Positions 1 through 8,021 of a stretch of DNA of 38,289 bases are shown here, in pieces. Where the stretch lies: contig JAFZRH010000036.1 in NCBI GenBank assembly GCA_017619975.1, forward strand, positions 1 to 38,289, in the 5' to 3' direction. Each line of letters starts with the position of its first letter. Position 1 is the first letter of the stretch. The stretch is from Lachnospiraceae bacterium (GTDB lineage: Bacteria; Bacillota; Clostridia; Lachnospirales; Lachnospiraceae). The notes beneath the pieces are model-generated. The model saw nothing but the letters and a program-made list of their open reading frames with translations, made no database searches and had not been told where the DNA came from. Made by a program: the position numbers and the translations under genes.

Positions 1-15
1 AAAACGTATTAGATC

Positions 16-321
16 TTGGATCTCATAAAACTGATCATTAGAACCATCAGCGTTTTCAAAAAACGCGTAGCTCACACTTGTGCGATCATAAGGGTTTGGG
101 ATTATCCCAACAACCAGAATCTTGAACAGTTCATTCAAAAGGTCAGAAAGTACGCAGAGCTGACGGAATTAACGCCTTACGCGGCTCATGAGCTAATAAA
201 GGCAATCTATGTCGGGGCTCCTGATAAAAGTAGCGGGAAACGCCGCCAGAGCATCCACATCAGCTATGATCTGATTGGGTTCATCCCGCTGAGTGAACTG
301 ATGACACAGGAAATGGCATGA
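16..321 (+). pseudogene. C-terminal remnant of a large serine recombinase (DUF4368 end)
   Basis: From about residue 32 to the end (NLEQFIQKVRKY, APDKSSGKRRQ, ISYDLIGFIP) the translation matches the C-terminal DUF4368 region of large serine recombinases of the Tn4451/TnpX type, which excise and integrate mobile elements in Clostridia. Those proteins run to about 500 residues or more and carry an N-terminal resolvase catalytic domain. Here the frame is closed upstream by a TAG at 10-12, and only a TTG could open it, so no catalytic part is present. The first ~30 residues do not resemble the family and may be scrambled DNA. The stretch looks more AT-rich than its neighbours, which fits foreign origin. 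A hairpin with a T-run follows it. I read it as the broken end of a decayed or excised element whose other parts lie to the left of the window. Confidence 0.72.
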
Positions 322-366
322 CCCGAAGATCATGCCATTCCTGACAACTATAAAACTGTCTTATGA

Positions 367-396
367 GGGCCGCCCTTCTGCGCCGCCCGTTTTTTG
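367..396 (+). terminator. Probable rho-independent terminator after the recombinase remnant
   Basis: An imperfect GGGC-C-GC / GC-C-GCCC stem is followed on the plus strand by six T residues (390-395). The stem has one mismatch and an 8-nt loop, so strength is moderate. It faces the converging CDF gene. Confidence 0.45.
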
Positions 397-408
397 TCTA
401 TACCGATT

Positions 409-1518
409 TTAATCGCTCAGATCCAGGTCCAGGGTCACCCGGATGTTGTAGTCCGGGTAGGCATCCTGGATGTCCTTGACCAGGTGCTGATACAGCGCCT
501 GCCGGTCTTTCAAATCGAAATCCAGCACGATATCGAAAGACATCTGCTTCGCTTCGGGATCCACGAAAAAGCCGTGGACCTGAAGCGTCCCTTCGTGTTC
601 CATCACGCGGCGCTGCACGTCCTCGCGGATGCGGAAGGCCTCGTCGTTCGCCGTGTTGGAGGCATAGATGCCGACCGTCGCCAGGATGACGCCGTTCTTT
701 TGATAGACGGCTTCCTGCAGGCGGCGCGTCAGCGCGTCGATCCGGATGGCCGTCATGTCGTCTGCCACCTCGATGTGCGCGGCAGCGATGTTCTTGTTCG
801 GACCGTAATCGTTGAAGAGCAGATCGTACACGCCCAGCACGCCGTCCTCTTCCAGCATCGTCTGCTTCACGGCGGCGGAAAGCTCGCTGTCCGCGCGGAT
901 GCCGACCAGATCGTTTACGGCGTCGGTGATCATGCCGATGCCGGCGCGGATGATGAAGAGGGCGATCAGCACGCCGATCCAGGCTTCGATATTGACGTCA
1001 AGAAGGAGATAAAGAAGAGCGGAGAGAAGGACCGAACCGGAGAGGATGGCATCCTGCAGGGCGTCCGCGCCGGAGGCGATGAGCGCGCCGGAGTTGACTT
1101 CGCGGCCCTTCTTTTGGGTGTATTTGCCCAGGAGGATCTTGGCCCCTACCGCGACGGCCAAGAGGACGATGGTCCAGACCGTGTGATCCACGGCTTCCGG
1201 ATGAAGGATCTTTTTTACGGACTCAATGAGGACCGTGATGCCGGCGTAGAGGACCAGCGCCGCGACCAGCGAAGCGCTGATATATTCGATGCGGCCGTGG
1301 CCTAAAGGGTGCTTTTTGTCCGGCGCCCGGGAAGCCAGCTTGGCTCCCACGATCGTAATGATGCTGGAGAGCATGTCGCTCGCGTTGTTGACGGCGTCCG
1401 AGACCATGGCCATGGAATTGGCAGCAAGGCCGACAACGGCTTTTAAAGCGGCCAGCAGCAGGTTCGTGAGGATGCCGGTCAGCCCGGTGCGGAAAATGAT
1501 CTTTTCTCTTTTGTCCAT
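409..1518 (-). CDS. Cation diffusion facilitator (CDF) metal efflux transporter
   Basis: This 369-residue protein belongs to the CDF family, membrane antiporters that export divalent metals such as Zn, Mn, Fe or Co in exchange for protons. TM2 carries S40-D-A-V-N-N-A-S-D48. The HPLGHGRIE loop typical of the family is at 70-78, and TM5 carries D152-ALQ-D156. The C-terminal ~170 residues form a soluble region, longer than in minimal CDFs. In the TM5 site the first residue is Asp rather than the His usual in zinc exporters; DxxxD sites are associated with Mn-type CDFs, so manganese or iron is a reasonable guess but is not proven. The ATG at 1518 has an AGGAAG ribosome binding site about 9 nt upstream. 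A repeat element (1544-1650) separates it from the upstream GPH gene, so it may be transcribed separately. Confidence 0.9.
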   Translation of the reverse strand: MDKREKIIFRTGLTGILTNLLLAALKAVVGLAANSMAMVSDAVNNASDMLSSIITIVGAKLASRAPDKKHPLGHGRIEYISASLVAALVLYAGITVLIESVKKILHPEAVDHTVWTIVLLAVAVGAKILLGKYTQKKGREVNSGALIASGADALQDAILSGSVLLSALLYLLLDVNIEAWIGVLIALFIIRAGIGMITDAVNDLVGIRADSELSAAVKQTMLEEDGVLGVYDLLFNDYGPNKNIAAAHIEVADDMTAIRIDALTRRLQEAVYQKNGVILATVGIYASNTANDEAFRIREDVQRRVMEHEGTLQVHGFFVDPEAKQMSFDIVLDFDLKDRQALYQHLVKDIQDAYPDYNIRVTLDLDLSD

Positions 1519-1543
1519 AACGGGTACTTCCTGAAAAAACAGG

Positions 1544-1650
1544 GGCTGTGAAAAAAGATGCTTGTGTCATCCTGAGCGAAGATTCTTCGACTTCGGAGGC
1601 TGCGCCTCCTTCGCTCAGAATGACACGTTTATCCGTTTTTTCACAGCTGC
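1544..1650. repeat. MITE-like inverted-repeat element, family A copy 1
   Basis: The ends form an inverted repeat: GGCTGTGAAAAAA on the left, TTTTTTCACAGC on the right. Inside them TGTCATCCTGAGCGAAG is matched by CTTCGCTCAGAATGACA, so most of the ~107 bp can fold into one long hairpin. There is no coding capacity. It lies in the gap between the CDF and GPH genes, 12 nt past the GPH stop. The same ends and core recur at 32805-32926, and a core-like piece lies inside htpG. Confidence 0.8.
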
Positions 1651-1662
1651 GAAGGTTTTTTA

Positions 1663-3189
1663 TTATGCGTTCGCCGCTTCGCGGGCGGCTTCTTCCGCCT
1701 TGCGGGCTTCGAGCTCTTTGCAGATGCGGTCGTATTCCGGCTCATCCAGCTTGTAGTGCTTCATGTAAAGAACGTAGGTCAGCAGCATGAAGAGGAAGGA
1801 GAGGCCGACCATGGTCAGCAAAAGGCCGACGGTCTGACCGCCCTTGATGGAGCCGAGGATCTCCTCGATACTGGCCAGCTTGCCGGCTTCGATCGCGTCC
1901 AGCGCCGCCTGCTCGAAGAGACCTTCCTGCGCGATCTGCGCTTCCTGCTCCAGTTTGGAGATCTGGTTGGTAATATCCGTCACGTTGAAAATCAGATAGC
2001 TGACCGTGGTGATCACGACGATCAGCGCGCCGCCGAGCTTGGTCACGAAGGGACGCACGGAGGCGATGATGGCATCGTCGCGGCTGCCGGTCATGTATTC
2101 ATTGTATTCGACCGTGTTCAGGATGGAGATCATCATGATCAGATAGAAACCGTACTGACCCAGGTTGGAAAGCATGAAGCCGAGCGTCATGATCCAGAAG
2201 CCGATGGTGCCGGGGATCAGAAGCCCGGCCGCCAGCATGATGACGTAGCCGGCCACGGCGGCGATCAGCATCTTCTTCATCATATCCTTGCGCTGCATCT
2301 TGGCGGAGATCATGGGGTACAGGATCATGAGAACGGCGGTCGCCATCATGCCCACGATGGTAAAGGTGCCGTAAAGACCGCCGGCATAGCCGAACTGGAA
2401 GTAAATGTAGATCTGGCCGATGCCGCCCAGCACGATGCCGTTGCCGATCTGCTGCAGCAGGAAGATCGGAATGATCCAGCGCAGCTGGTCGTTGCCCATG
2501 ATCGTCCGGATGATCTTTTTGAAGCTGACCTTCGGGGCCGGCTCTTTTTCATAGTCCCGGTTCTCCCGGACGCCGAAGATGGTGAAGCAGAGGAAGAGCG
2601 GCGCCAGGATGGCGACCACCAGCGCGATCGTGCCGTAAGCCGTAACGGTGCTGCGGCCGATCGTCATGACGCCGACCGTGAACATCGGGATCAGGACGTT
2701 GGCCAGCGTGCCGCCGACGCCGGCAAACAGGTTCGTGCGGGAGGTCAGAAGGTTCCGTTCTGCGGCATCCGTGCTTAAGGACGGGATCATGCCCCAGTAG
2801 GAGATATCGTGCATCGTATAGGTAATGCTGTACAGGAAGTAGATCACACCGAAGAAGATGACGAAAGGCCAGCCCTGCAGTTTGGTGTTGAACGCCATAT
2901 AGATGACGACGGAGGTGGTTACGATGCCGACGACCAGCCAGGGTTTGAATTTGCCCCATTTGGAGCGGGTGCGGTCGATGATGTTGCCCATGAGCGGGTC
3001 GTTTAAGGCATCAAAGACACGGGCCGCGACCATGATCGCCGCGATCGCGGCAAGCTGGGCGGCGTTCAGCTGCTTGGTCAGGAGCACGAAGGTGTAAAGG
3101 TAGTTCGTGAAGAGCTGGTACACCATGTCCCGGCCGACGGTGCCGAGCGGGAACATGAGACGGTTGCGTTTGATGGTTTTCTGGTCCAT
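1663..3189 (-). CDS. GPH-family (glycoside-pentoside-hexuronide) sugar:cation symporter
   Basis: This 508-residue integral membrane protein has about twelve hydrophobic segments. It shows the signature of the GPH branch of the major facilitator superfamily: an N-terminal GRDMVYQLF segment, the VFDALNDPLMGNIIDRTRSKWGKFKPW loop (starting near residue 58) and a YTMHDISYWGMIPSLS region. Family members take up glycosides, pentoses or hexuronides with Na+ or H+. A hydrophilic insertion of ~45 residues (about 415-460, rich in Glu, Ala and Gln) precedes the last membrane segment, and the C-terminus is a charged tail. The ATG at 3189 has AAAGGA upstream. The oligoendopeptidase stop lies only 29 bp upstream with no visible terminator, so the two genes are probably cotranscribed. 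The substrate cannot be read from sequence. Confidence 0.9.
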   Translation of the reverse strand: MDQKTIKRNRLMFPLGTVGRDMVYQLFTNYLYTFVLLTKQLNAAQLAAIAAIMVAARVFDALNDPLMGNIIDRTRSKWGKFKPWLVVGIVTTSVVIYMAFNTKLQGWPFVIFFGVIYFLYSITYTMHDISYWGMIPSLSTDAAERNLLTSRTNLFAGVGGTLANVLIPMFTVGVMTIGRSTVTAYGTIALVVAILAPLFLCFTIFGVRENRDYEKEPAPKVSFKKIIRTIMGNDQLRWIIPIFLLQQIGNGIVLGGIGQIYIYFQFGYAGGLYGTFTIVGMMATAVLMILYPMISAKMQRKDMMKKMLIAAVAGYVIMLAAGLLIPGTIGFWIMTLGFMLSNLGQYGFYLIMMISILNTVEYNEYMTGSRDDAIIASVRPFVTKLGGALIVVITTVSYLIFNVTDITNQISKLEQEAQIAQEGLFEQAALDAIEAGKLASIEEILGSIKGGQTVGLLLTMVGLSFLFMLLTYVLYMKHYKLDEPEYDRICKELEARKAEEAAREAANA

Positions 3190-3218
3190 GATTTTTTCCT
3201 TTTTGATTTATTTGATGC

Positions 3219-5009
3219 TTATACCAAGGTTTCGATCTCGTCCAGCAGCTCGCCGAAATAGGCCAGCGCTTCGTTTACCGGTTCGGGCGAGCTCATGTCC
3301 ACGCCGGCGATCTTCAGGAGGCTTACAGGATCCTGACTGGAGCCGCCGGAAAGGAAGCGCTTGTAGTCGGCCACGGCCGGCGCGCCTTCTTTCAGGATGC
3401 GCTTCGCGATCGCCACGGCGGCGGAGAAGCCCGTCGCGTACTGGAAAACGTAGTAGTTGTAGAAGAAGTGCGGGATGCGCGTCCACTCGAGGGCGATGCG
3501 GTCGTCCGTCACCATCTCCGGCCCGAAATACAGGGCGTTTAAGGCTTTGTATTTCTCGCAGAGAGCTTCCGCAGTCAGGGTCTCGCCCTGCTCGGCCATG
3601 CGGCCCATCATCAGCTCGAACTCCGCGAACATGGTCTGGCGGTAGATGGTGCCCTTGAACTGGTCCAGGAAGTGGTTGATCAGGGCGGCGCGCTCTTTTT
3701 TGTCCGTGGTGTGCTCCAGCAGATAGTGCATCAGCAGCACTTCGTTGCAGGTGGAGGCAACTTCCGCCACGAAGATCACGTAGTCCGCCGTGGAGACGGG
3801 CTGATTCTCCTTGCTGAACCAGCTGTGCATGGAATGCCCCAGCTCGTGGACCAGCGTGAACTGGCTGTCCAGATTGTCGTGATGATTCAGGAGAATGTAC
3901 GGATGCGGCCTCGCGCCGCCGGAAGAGTAGGCGCCGCCGCGCTTGCCTTCGTTTTCGTAGATATCGATCCAGCGCTCGCTAAACGCGCGGTTTAAAAGCG
4001 CGACATAATCCTCGCCCAGCACCTTCATGGCATCCAGCACGTTGGCTTTCGCTTCGTCGAAGAGGATCTTTTTGTCGCTTCCTTCGATGATGGGCCGATA
4101 CACGTCGTACATGTGCAGCTCATCCACGCCGAGAAGACGCTTGCGCAGGGATACGTAGCGGTACATCTTGTCCAGATTTCCGTGGACTGCCTCGATCAGA
4201 TTGTGATAGACGGCTTCCGGCACTTCTGTATTGTCCAGGGAGGCTTCCAGTGTTCCCGAATAATGCCGGGCGTTCGCAAAGAAGCAGAGCTTTTTGAACT
4301 GGCCCTCCAGCGTGGCCGCGATGGTATTTTTATATTCGCCCATCCGGTCGTAATACTTCTCGTAGGCATCCTTCCGCAGACCGCGGTCTGCGCTCTCCAA
4401 AAGCGGCACCAGCGTCCCGCCCGTCAGCGTGTGCGCCCGGCCTTCGCTGTCCGTGGCATCCGGGAAATGCAGTTCCGTATTGCGCAGGGTGGAACCGATC
4501 CGGTCCGGCGCGCCGGCGATCTCCTGGGCTCCGGCCAGGAGCGTTTCGCATTCGGGGCTTAAGATATGGGCGGCCTTGCGGCGGATCTGATACAGACTGC
4601 GCCCGTATTCTTTCAGCGCGGGCTCTTCGGCCAGAAAAGCATCCAGCTTCTCCTGCGGGATCGCCATGATCTCGGGAGACTGGAACGCGGCGGCGCGGTA
4701 TAAGCCGATAAGACAGCTGCGGGCCTTCCCGAGCATCGCCTGATGGCGGGCGTCGGCCAGATCCACGTCTGCGCTTAAAGACGCATAGCCGTAGACGCGG
4801 CCGCCCAGAAGCTCGATCTCATCGCTCAGCTTCAGAAAAGACAGAAGCGTGGCGGCGTTATCGCCTAAATGCCCCTGAAAGGCGGCGATCTTCCCCGGGT
4901 ACTGCCCCAGCGCTTTCAGACCGTCCTCCCAGGCGGCATCGTTTTCAAAAATGGGGCTCAGATCCCAGGTGAATTCCACCGGGACCTCAGAGCGTTTGGG
5001 AATAGACAT
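3219..5009 (-). CDS. pepF: Oligoendopeptidase F (M3 family zinc metallopeptidase)
   Basis: The 596-residue length and sequence fit PepF, a cytoplasmic M3B zinc peptidase that cuts oligopeptides of roughly 7-17 residues and takes part in peptide recycling or use. The zinc site is H388-E-L-G-H392 within LVHELGHSMHSWFS, and the PepF-type N-terminal segment (VPVEFTWDLSPIF) is intact. I chose the ATG at 5009 because GGAGG lies 6-7 nt upstream; an in-frame start 24 bp earlier has no such site. A sigma-A-like promoter lies at 5045-5072. The GPH symporter follows 29 bp downstream, so the pair may supply peptides and sugars together. No signal peptide is seen. Confidence 0.95.
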   Translation of the reverse strand: MSIPKRSEVPVEFTWDLSPIFENDAAWEDGLKALGQYPGKIAAFQGHLGDNAATLLSFLKLSDEIELLGGRVYGYASLSADVDLADARHQAMLGKARSCLIGLYRAAAFQSPEIMAIPQEKLDAFLAEEPALKEYGRSLYQIRRKAAHILSPECETLLAGAQEIAGAPDRIGSTLRNTELHFPDATDSEGRAHTLTGGTLVPLLESADRGLRKDAYEKYYDRMGEYKNTIAATLEGQFKKLCFFANARHYSGTLEASLDNTEVPEAVYHNLIEAVHGNLDKMYRYVSLRKRLLGVDELHMYDVYRPIIEGSDKKILFDEAKANVLDAMKVLGEDYVALLNRAFSERWIDIYENEGKRGGAYSSGGARPHPYILLNHHDNLDSQFTLVHELGHSMHSWFSKENQPVSTADYVIFVAEVASTCNEVLLMHYLLEHTTDKKERAALINHFLDQFKGTIYRQTMFAEFELMMGRMAEQGETLTAEALCEKYKALNALYFGPEMVTDDRIALEWTRIPHFFYNYYVFQYATGFSAAVAIAKRILKEGAPAVADYKRFLSGGSSQDPVSLLKIAGVDMSSPEPVNEALAYFGELLDEIETLV

Positions 5010-5044
5010 GAAATACCTCCGATCTGTTTTCAATCGTAATCTTT

Positions 5045-5072
5045 ATTATATCAAATTTCGGGAGAGGCGCAA
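5045..5072 (-). promoter_or_regulatory. Predicted sigma-A promoter for pepF
   Basis: Minus strand: TTGCGC (5072-5067), a 16-nt spacer, then TATAAT (5050-5045), about 36 nt upstream of the pepF start. The -10 is perfect and the -35 is only half matched. Confidence 0.5.
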
Positions 5073-5107
5073 GGGGGAAAACACACAAAAAGCGAGGCGC
5101 ACAGAGA

Positions 5108-5137
5108 TAAAAAAGCAGGACGCCTGATGCGTCCTGC
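5108..5137 (-). terminator. Rho-independent terminator of trpB
   Basis: A perfect 9-bp stem GCAGGACGC / GCGTCCTGC (5115-5137) with a 5-nt loop is followed on the minus strand by TTTTTTATC. It lies 18 nt past the trpB stop and insulates pepF from trpB. Confidence 0.85.
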
Positions 5138-5155
5138 TCCGGGAAAAGACCGATC

Positions 5156-6526
<1,371 letters not shown>

Positions 6527-6572
6527 GGTATTGTCTCCTTTCTTCTTCCGGGGACAAAAAACAATTGTCCCA

Positions 6573-6601
6573 AGCATAGTGCATAAAAACAGAATAGTCA
6601 A
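6573..6601 (-). promoter_or_regulatory. Predicted sigma-A promoter for trpB, with a hairpin at the transcript start
   Basis: Minus strand: TTGACT (6601-6596), a 17-nt spacer, then TATGCT (6578-6573). Just downstream, GGGACAA (6551-6557) and TTGTCCC (6565-6571) form a 7-bp inverted repeat at or next to the expected start of the transcript. This could be an operator or a 5' hairpin. Confidence 0.6.
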
Positions 6602-6673
6602 CCTTCAGATTTCGGAAAATCTGTTGTTTTTCCGGAACTTTTCTGTTTTATTCATTATCGGCGGCCGCCTCGC

Positions 6674-6702
6674 TTGTATTATCCGGCTGTTATTGCTATA
6701 GT
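6674..6702 (+). promoter_or_regulatory. Predicted sigma-A promoter for the unknown gene-GH3 operon
   Basis: TTGTAT (6674-6679), a 17-nt spacer and TATAGT (6697-6702) lie 55 nt before the start of the 414-residue gene. They are divergent from the trpB promoter. Confidence 0.5.
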
Positions 6703-6757
6703 AAGAACAAAGCATCCGGAAAGGCCGCAGAGCCGGCCGACAGGAGAGGAGATTCCT

Positions 6758-8002
6758 ATGAGCATTTTGAACAGTCTGAAAGATATCCTGGTAAGCAGGA
6801 TCAGCAGCGCGCTGAGAAAGAAGGCAAAACAGGCGGTGAATTCCGCCATAGACTCCGCCTCGACCGCGGTCGCGGGGAAGATCTCGGACGTGAAAGACGC
6901 GGCGGAAGCGAAAATCGATGCGGCCAAGGATGCGGCAGCCGAAAAGGTGGCGGGAGCCGTGAAGAAGAAAGCGGATGACATCGCAGCCGACTGGGTAAAG
7001 GCAGTGCAGAAAAAACAGGAAGAAAAAGCCGCGGCGGCCGCCCTGCTGAGTCCCGAAGAGCAGGAAGCCCTGCGGAAGAAAGCGCACGAGGAATCGGAGC
7101 ACATTGCGAAGTCTCTGGCTGAACTGAAGGAGATTCCTCTGGATGAGAACGCGCCGGGCAGCACGGCGAAAAAGTTTCGCGGCGGCGTGGAAGCCTTCTG
7201 GCAGAACCTGCATGAACAGTGGGCAAATCAGAAGAACGAGGGCTACGTCTGGACAATCACGGTCGACGAGGCGGTGACGCTGGACGTGATGGGCCTGGTC
7301 ACGGCCAAATACGACATGGATCTGTCCGCCAGTCACGTCGGCTGGACCCGGGACGGCGTCTATTCGGGCTCCATGGCCTTTCAATTCGACGCGGACTTAA
7401 GCGGTCTGAACGCCATGGTCGGCGCGCTGGGCGGACGGGCTTCTACGAATCATGCGGACGGCTGGTTCCGCAACGACAAATTCGTCATGGAACTGACGCC
7501 TTACAACAAGATCAAGGAAGACGCTTTCGTCAGTACGCTGAACTATACGCTGGAGCAGCTCGGCAGCCTGGAGGACGAACCGCAGAGCGAAGCCCAGACG
7601 GCGGCCGATGCGTTCGCGGCGCCGCTGCTCGAGAACATCGGCAGCAAGCCGGATGCCTACGAACTGGCGAACGCGCCGCAGTCCTACTGGTTTGACTGGG
7701 AATACAACATGACCGAAGGCGACATGAGCCAGCATTACGCGGTGGCCGGGATCCTGGGCATCGGCAGCGGGTACGGCAGCTTAAACGCCGCCGGCGATCA
7801 TCTGGAAGCGCACGGTCACGCGCTCGGGTACCGGGATGATGTCTCCGAGGATTTCCACTCGCCTTTCCCGTACGTCATCCATGTCTACGAGAACGGCCGG
7901 GTCACGCTGGAGCTGCACTCCCAGAAGGGCGGCCCCGTGGTGATCATTTTCCGCGGAAAGATCGACCGCATCCCGGTCGGACAGACCACGCTGGTACAGT
8001 AA
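6758..8002 (+). CDS. Unrecognised 414-residue protein with an Ala/Lys-rich amphipathic N-terminus
   Basis: I do not recognise this protein. Residues 1 to about 100 are rich in Ala, Lys, Asp and Glu with short repeats such as DAAEAKIDAAKDAAAEKV. These resemble LEA/apolipoprotein-type 11-residue amphipathic helices or a coiled coil, preceded by a short N-terminal helix. From about residue 140 to the end the protein looks globular and beta-rich with many aromatic residues (EAFWQNLHEQW, YVWTITVDEA, YWFDWEYNM). There is no signal peptide, membrane helix or familiar catalytic motif. The ATG at 6758 has GGAGAGGAG upstream. Its stop is 19 bp from the GH3 gene start, so the two are almost surely cotranscribed and it may act with the glucosidase. 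A stress or membrane-surface role for the N-terminus is only a guess. Confidence 0.8.
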   Translation: MSILNSLKDILVSRISSALRKKAKQAVNSAIDSASTAVAGKISDVKDAAEAKIDAAKDAAAEKVAGAVKKKADDIAADWVKAVQKKQEEKAAAAALLSPEEQEALRKKAHEESEHIAKSLAELKEIPLDENAPGSTAKKFRGGVEAFWQNLHEQWANQKNEGYVWTITVDEAVTLDVMGLVTAKYDMDLSASHVGWTRDGVYSGSMAFQFDADLSGLNAMVGALGGRASTNHADGWFRNDKFVMELTPYNKIKEDAFVSTLNYTLEQLGSLEDEPQSEAQTAADAFAAPLLENIGSKPDAYELANAPQSYWFDWEYNMTEGDMSQHYAVAGILGIGSGYGSLNAAGDHLEAHGHALGYRDDVSEDFHSPFPYVIHVYENGRVTLELHSQKGGPVVIIFRGKIDRIPVGQTTLVQ

Positions 8003-8021
8003 AACAGGAGAGGCTGCAGGC

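Noticed and set aside
394..1305. Long plus-strand open frame opposite the CDF gene
   Set aside because: It lies wholly inside the antisense of a clear transporter, has a low-complexity His/Asp/Val-rich translation and lacks a ribosome binding site. It is a by-product of GC-rich codon use.
1756..2778. 340-codon plus-strand frame opposite the GPH symporter
   Set aside because: The translation is His/Asp/Gly-rich with no family resemblance; it mirrors the membrane-protein codons on the other strand.
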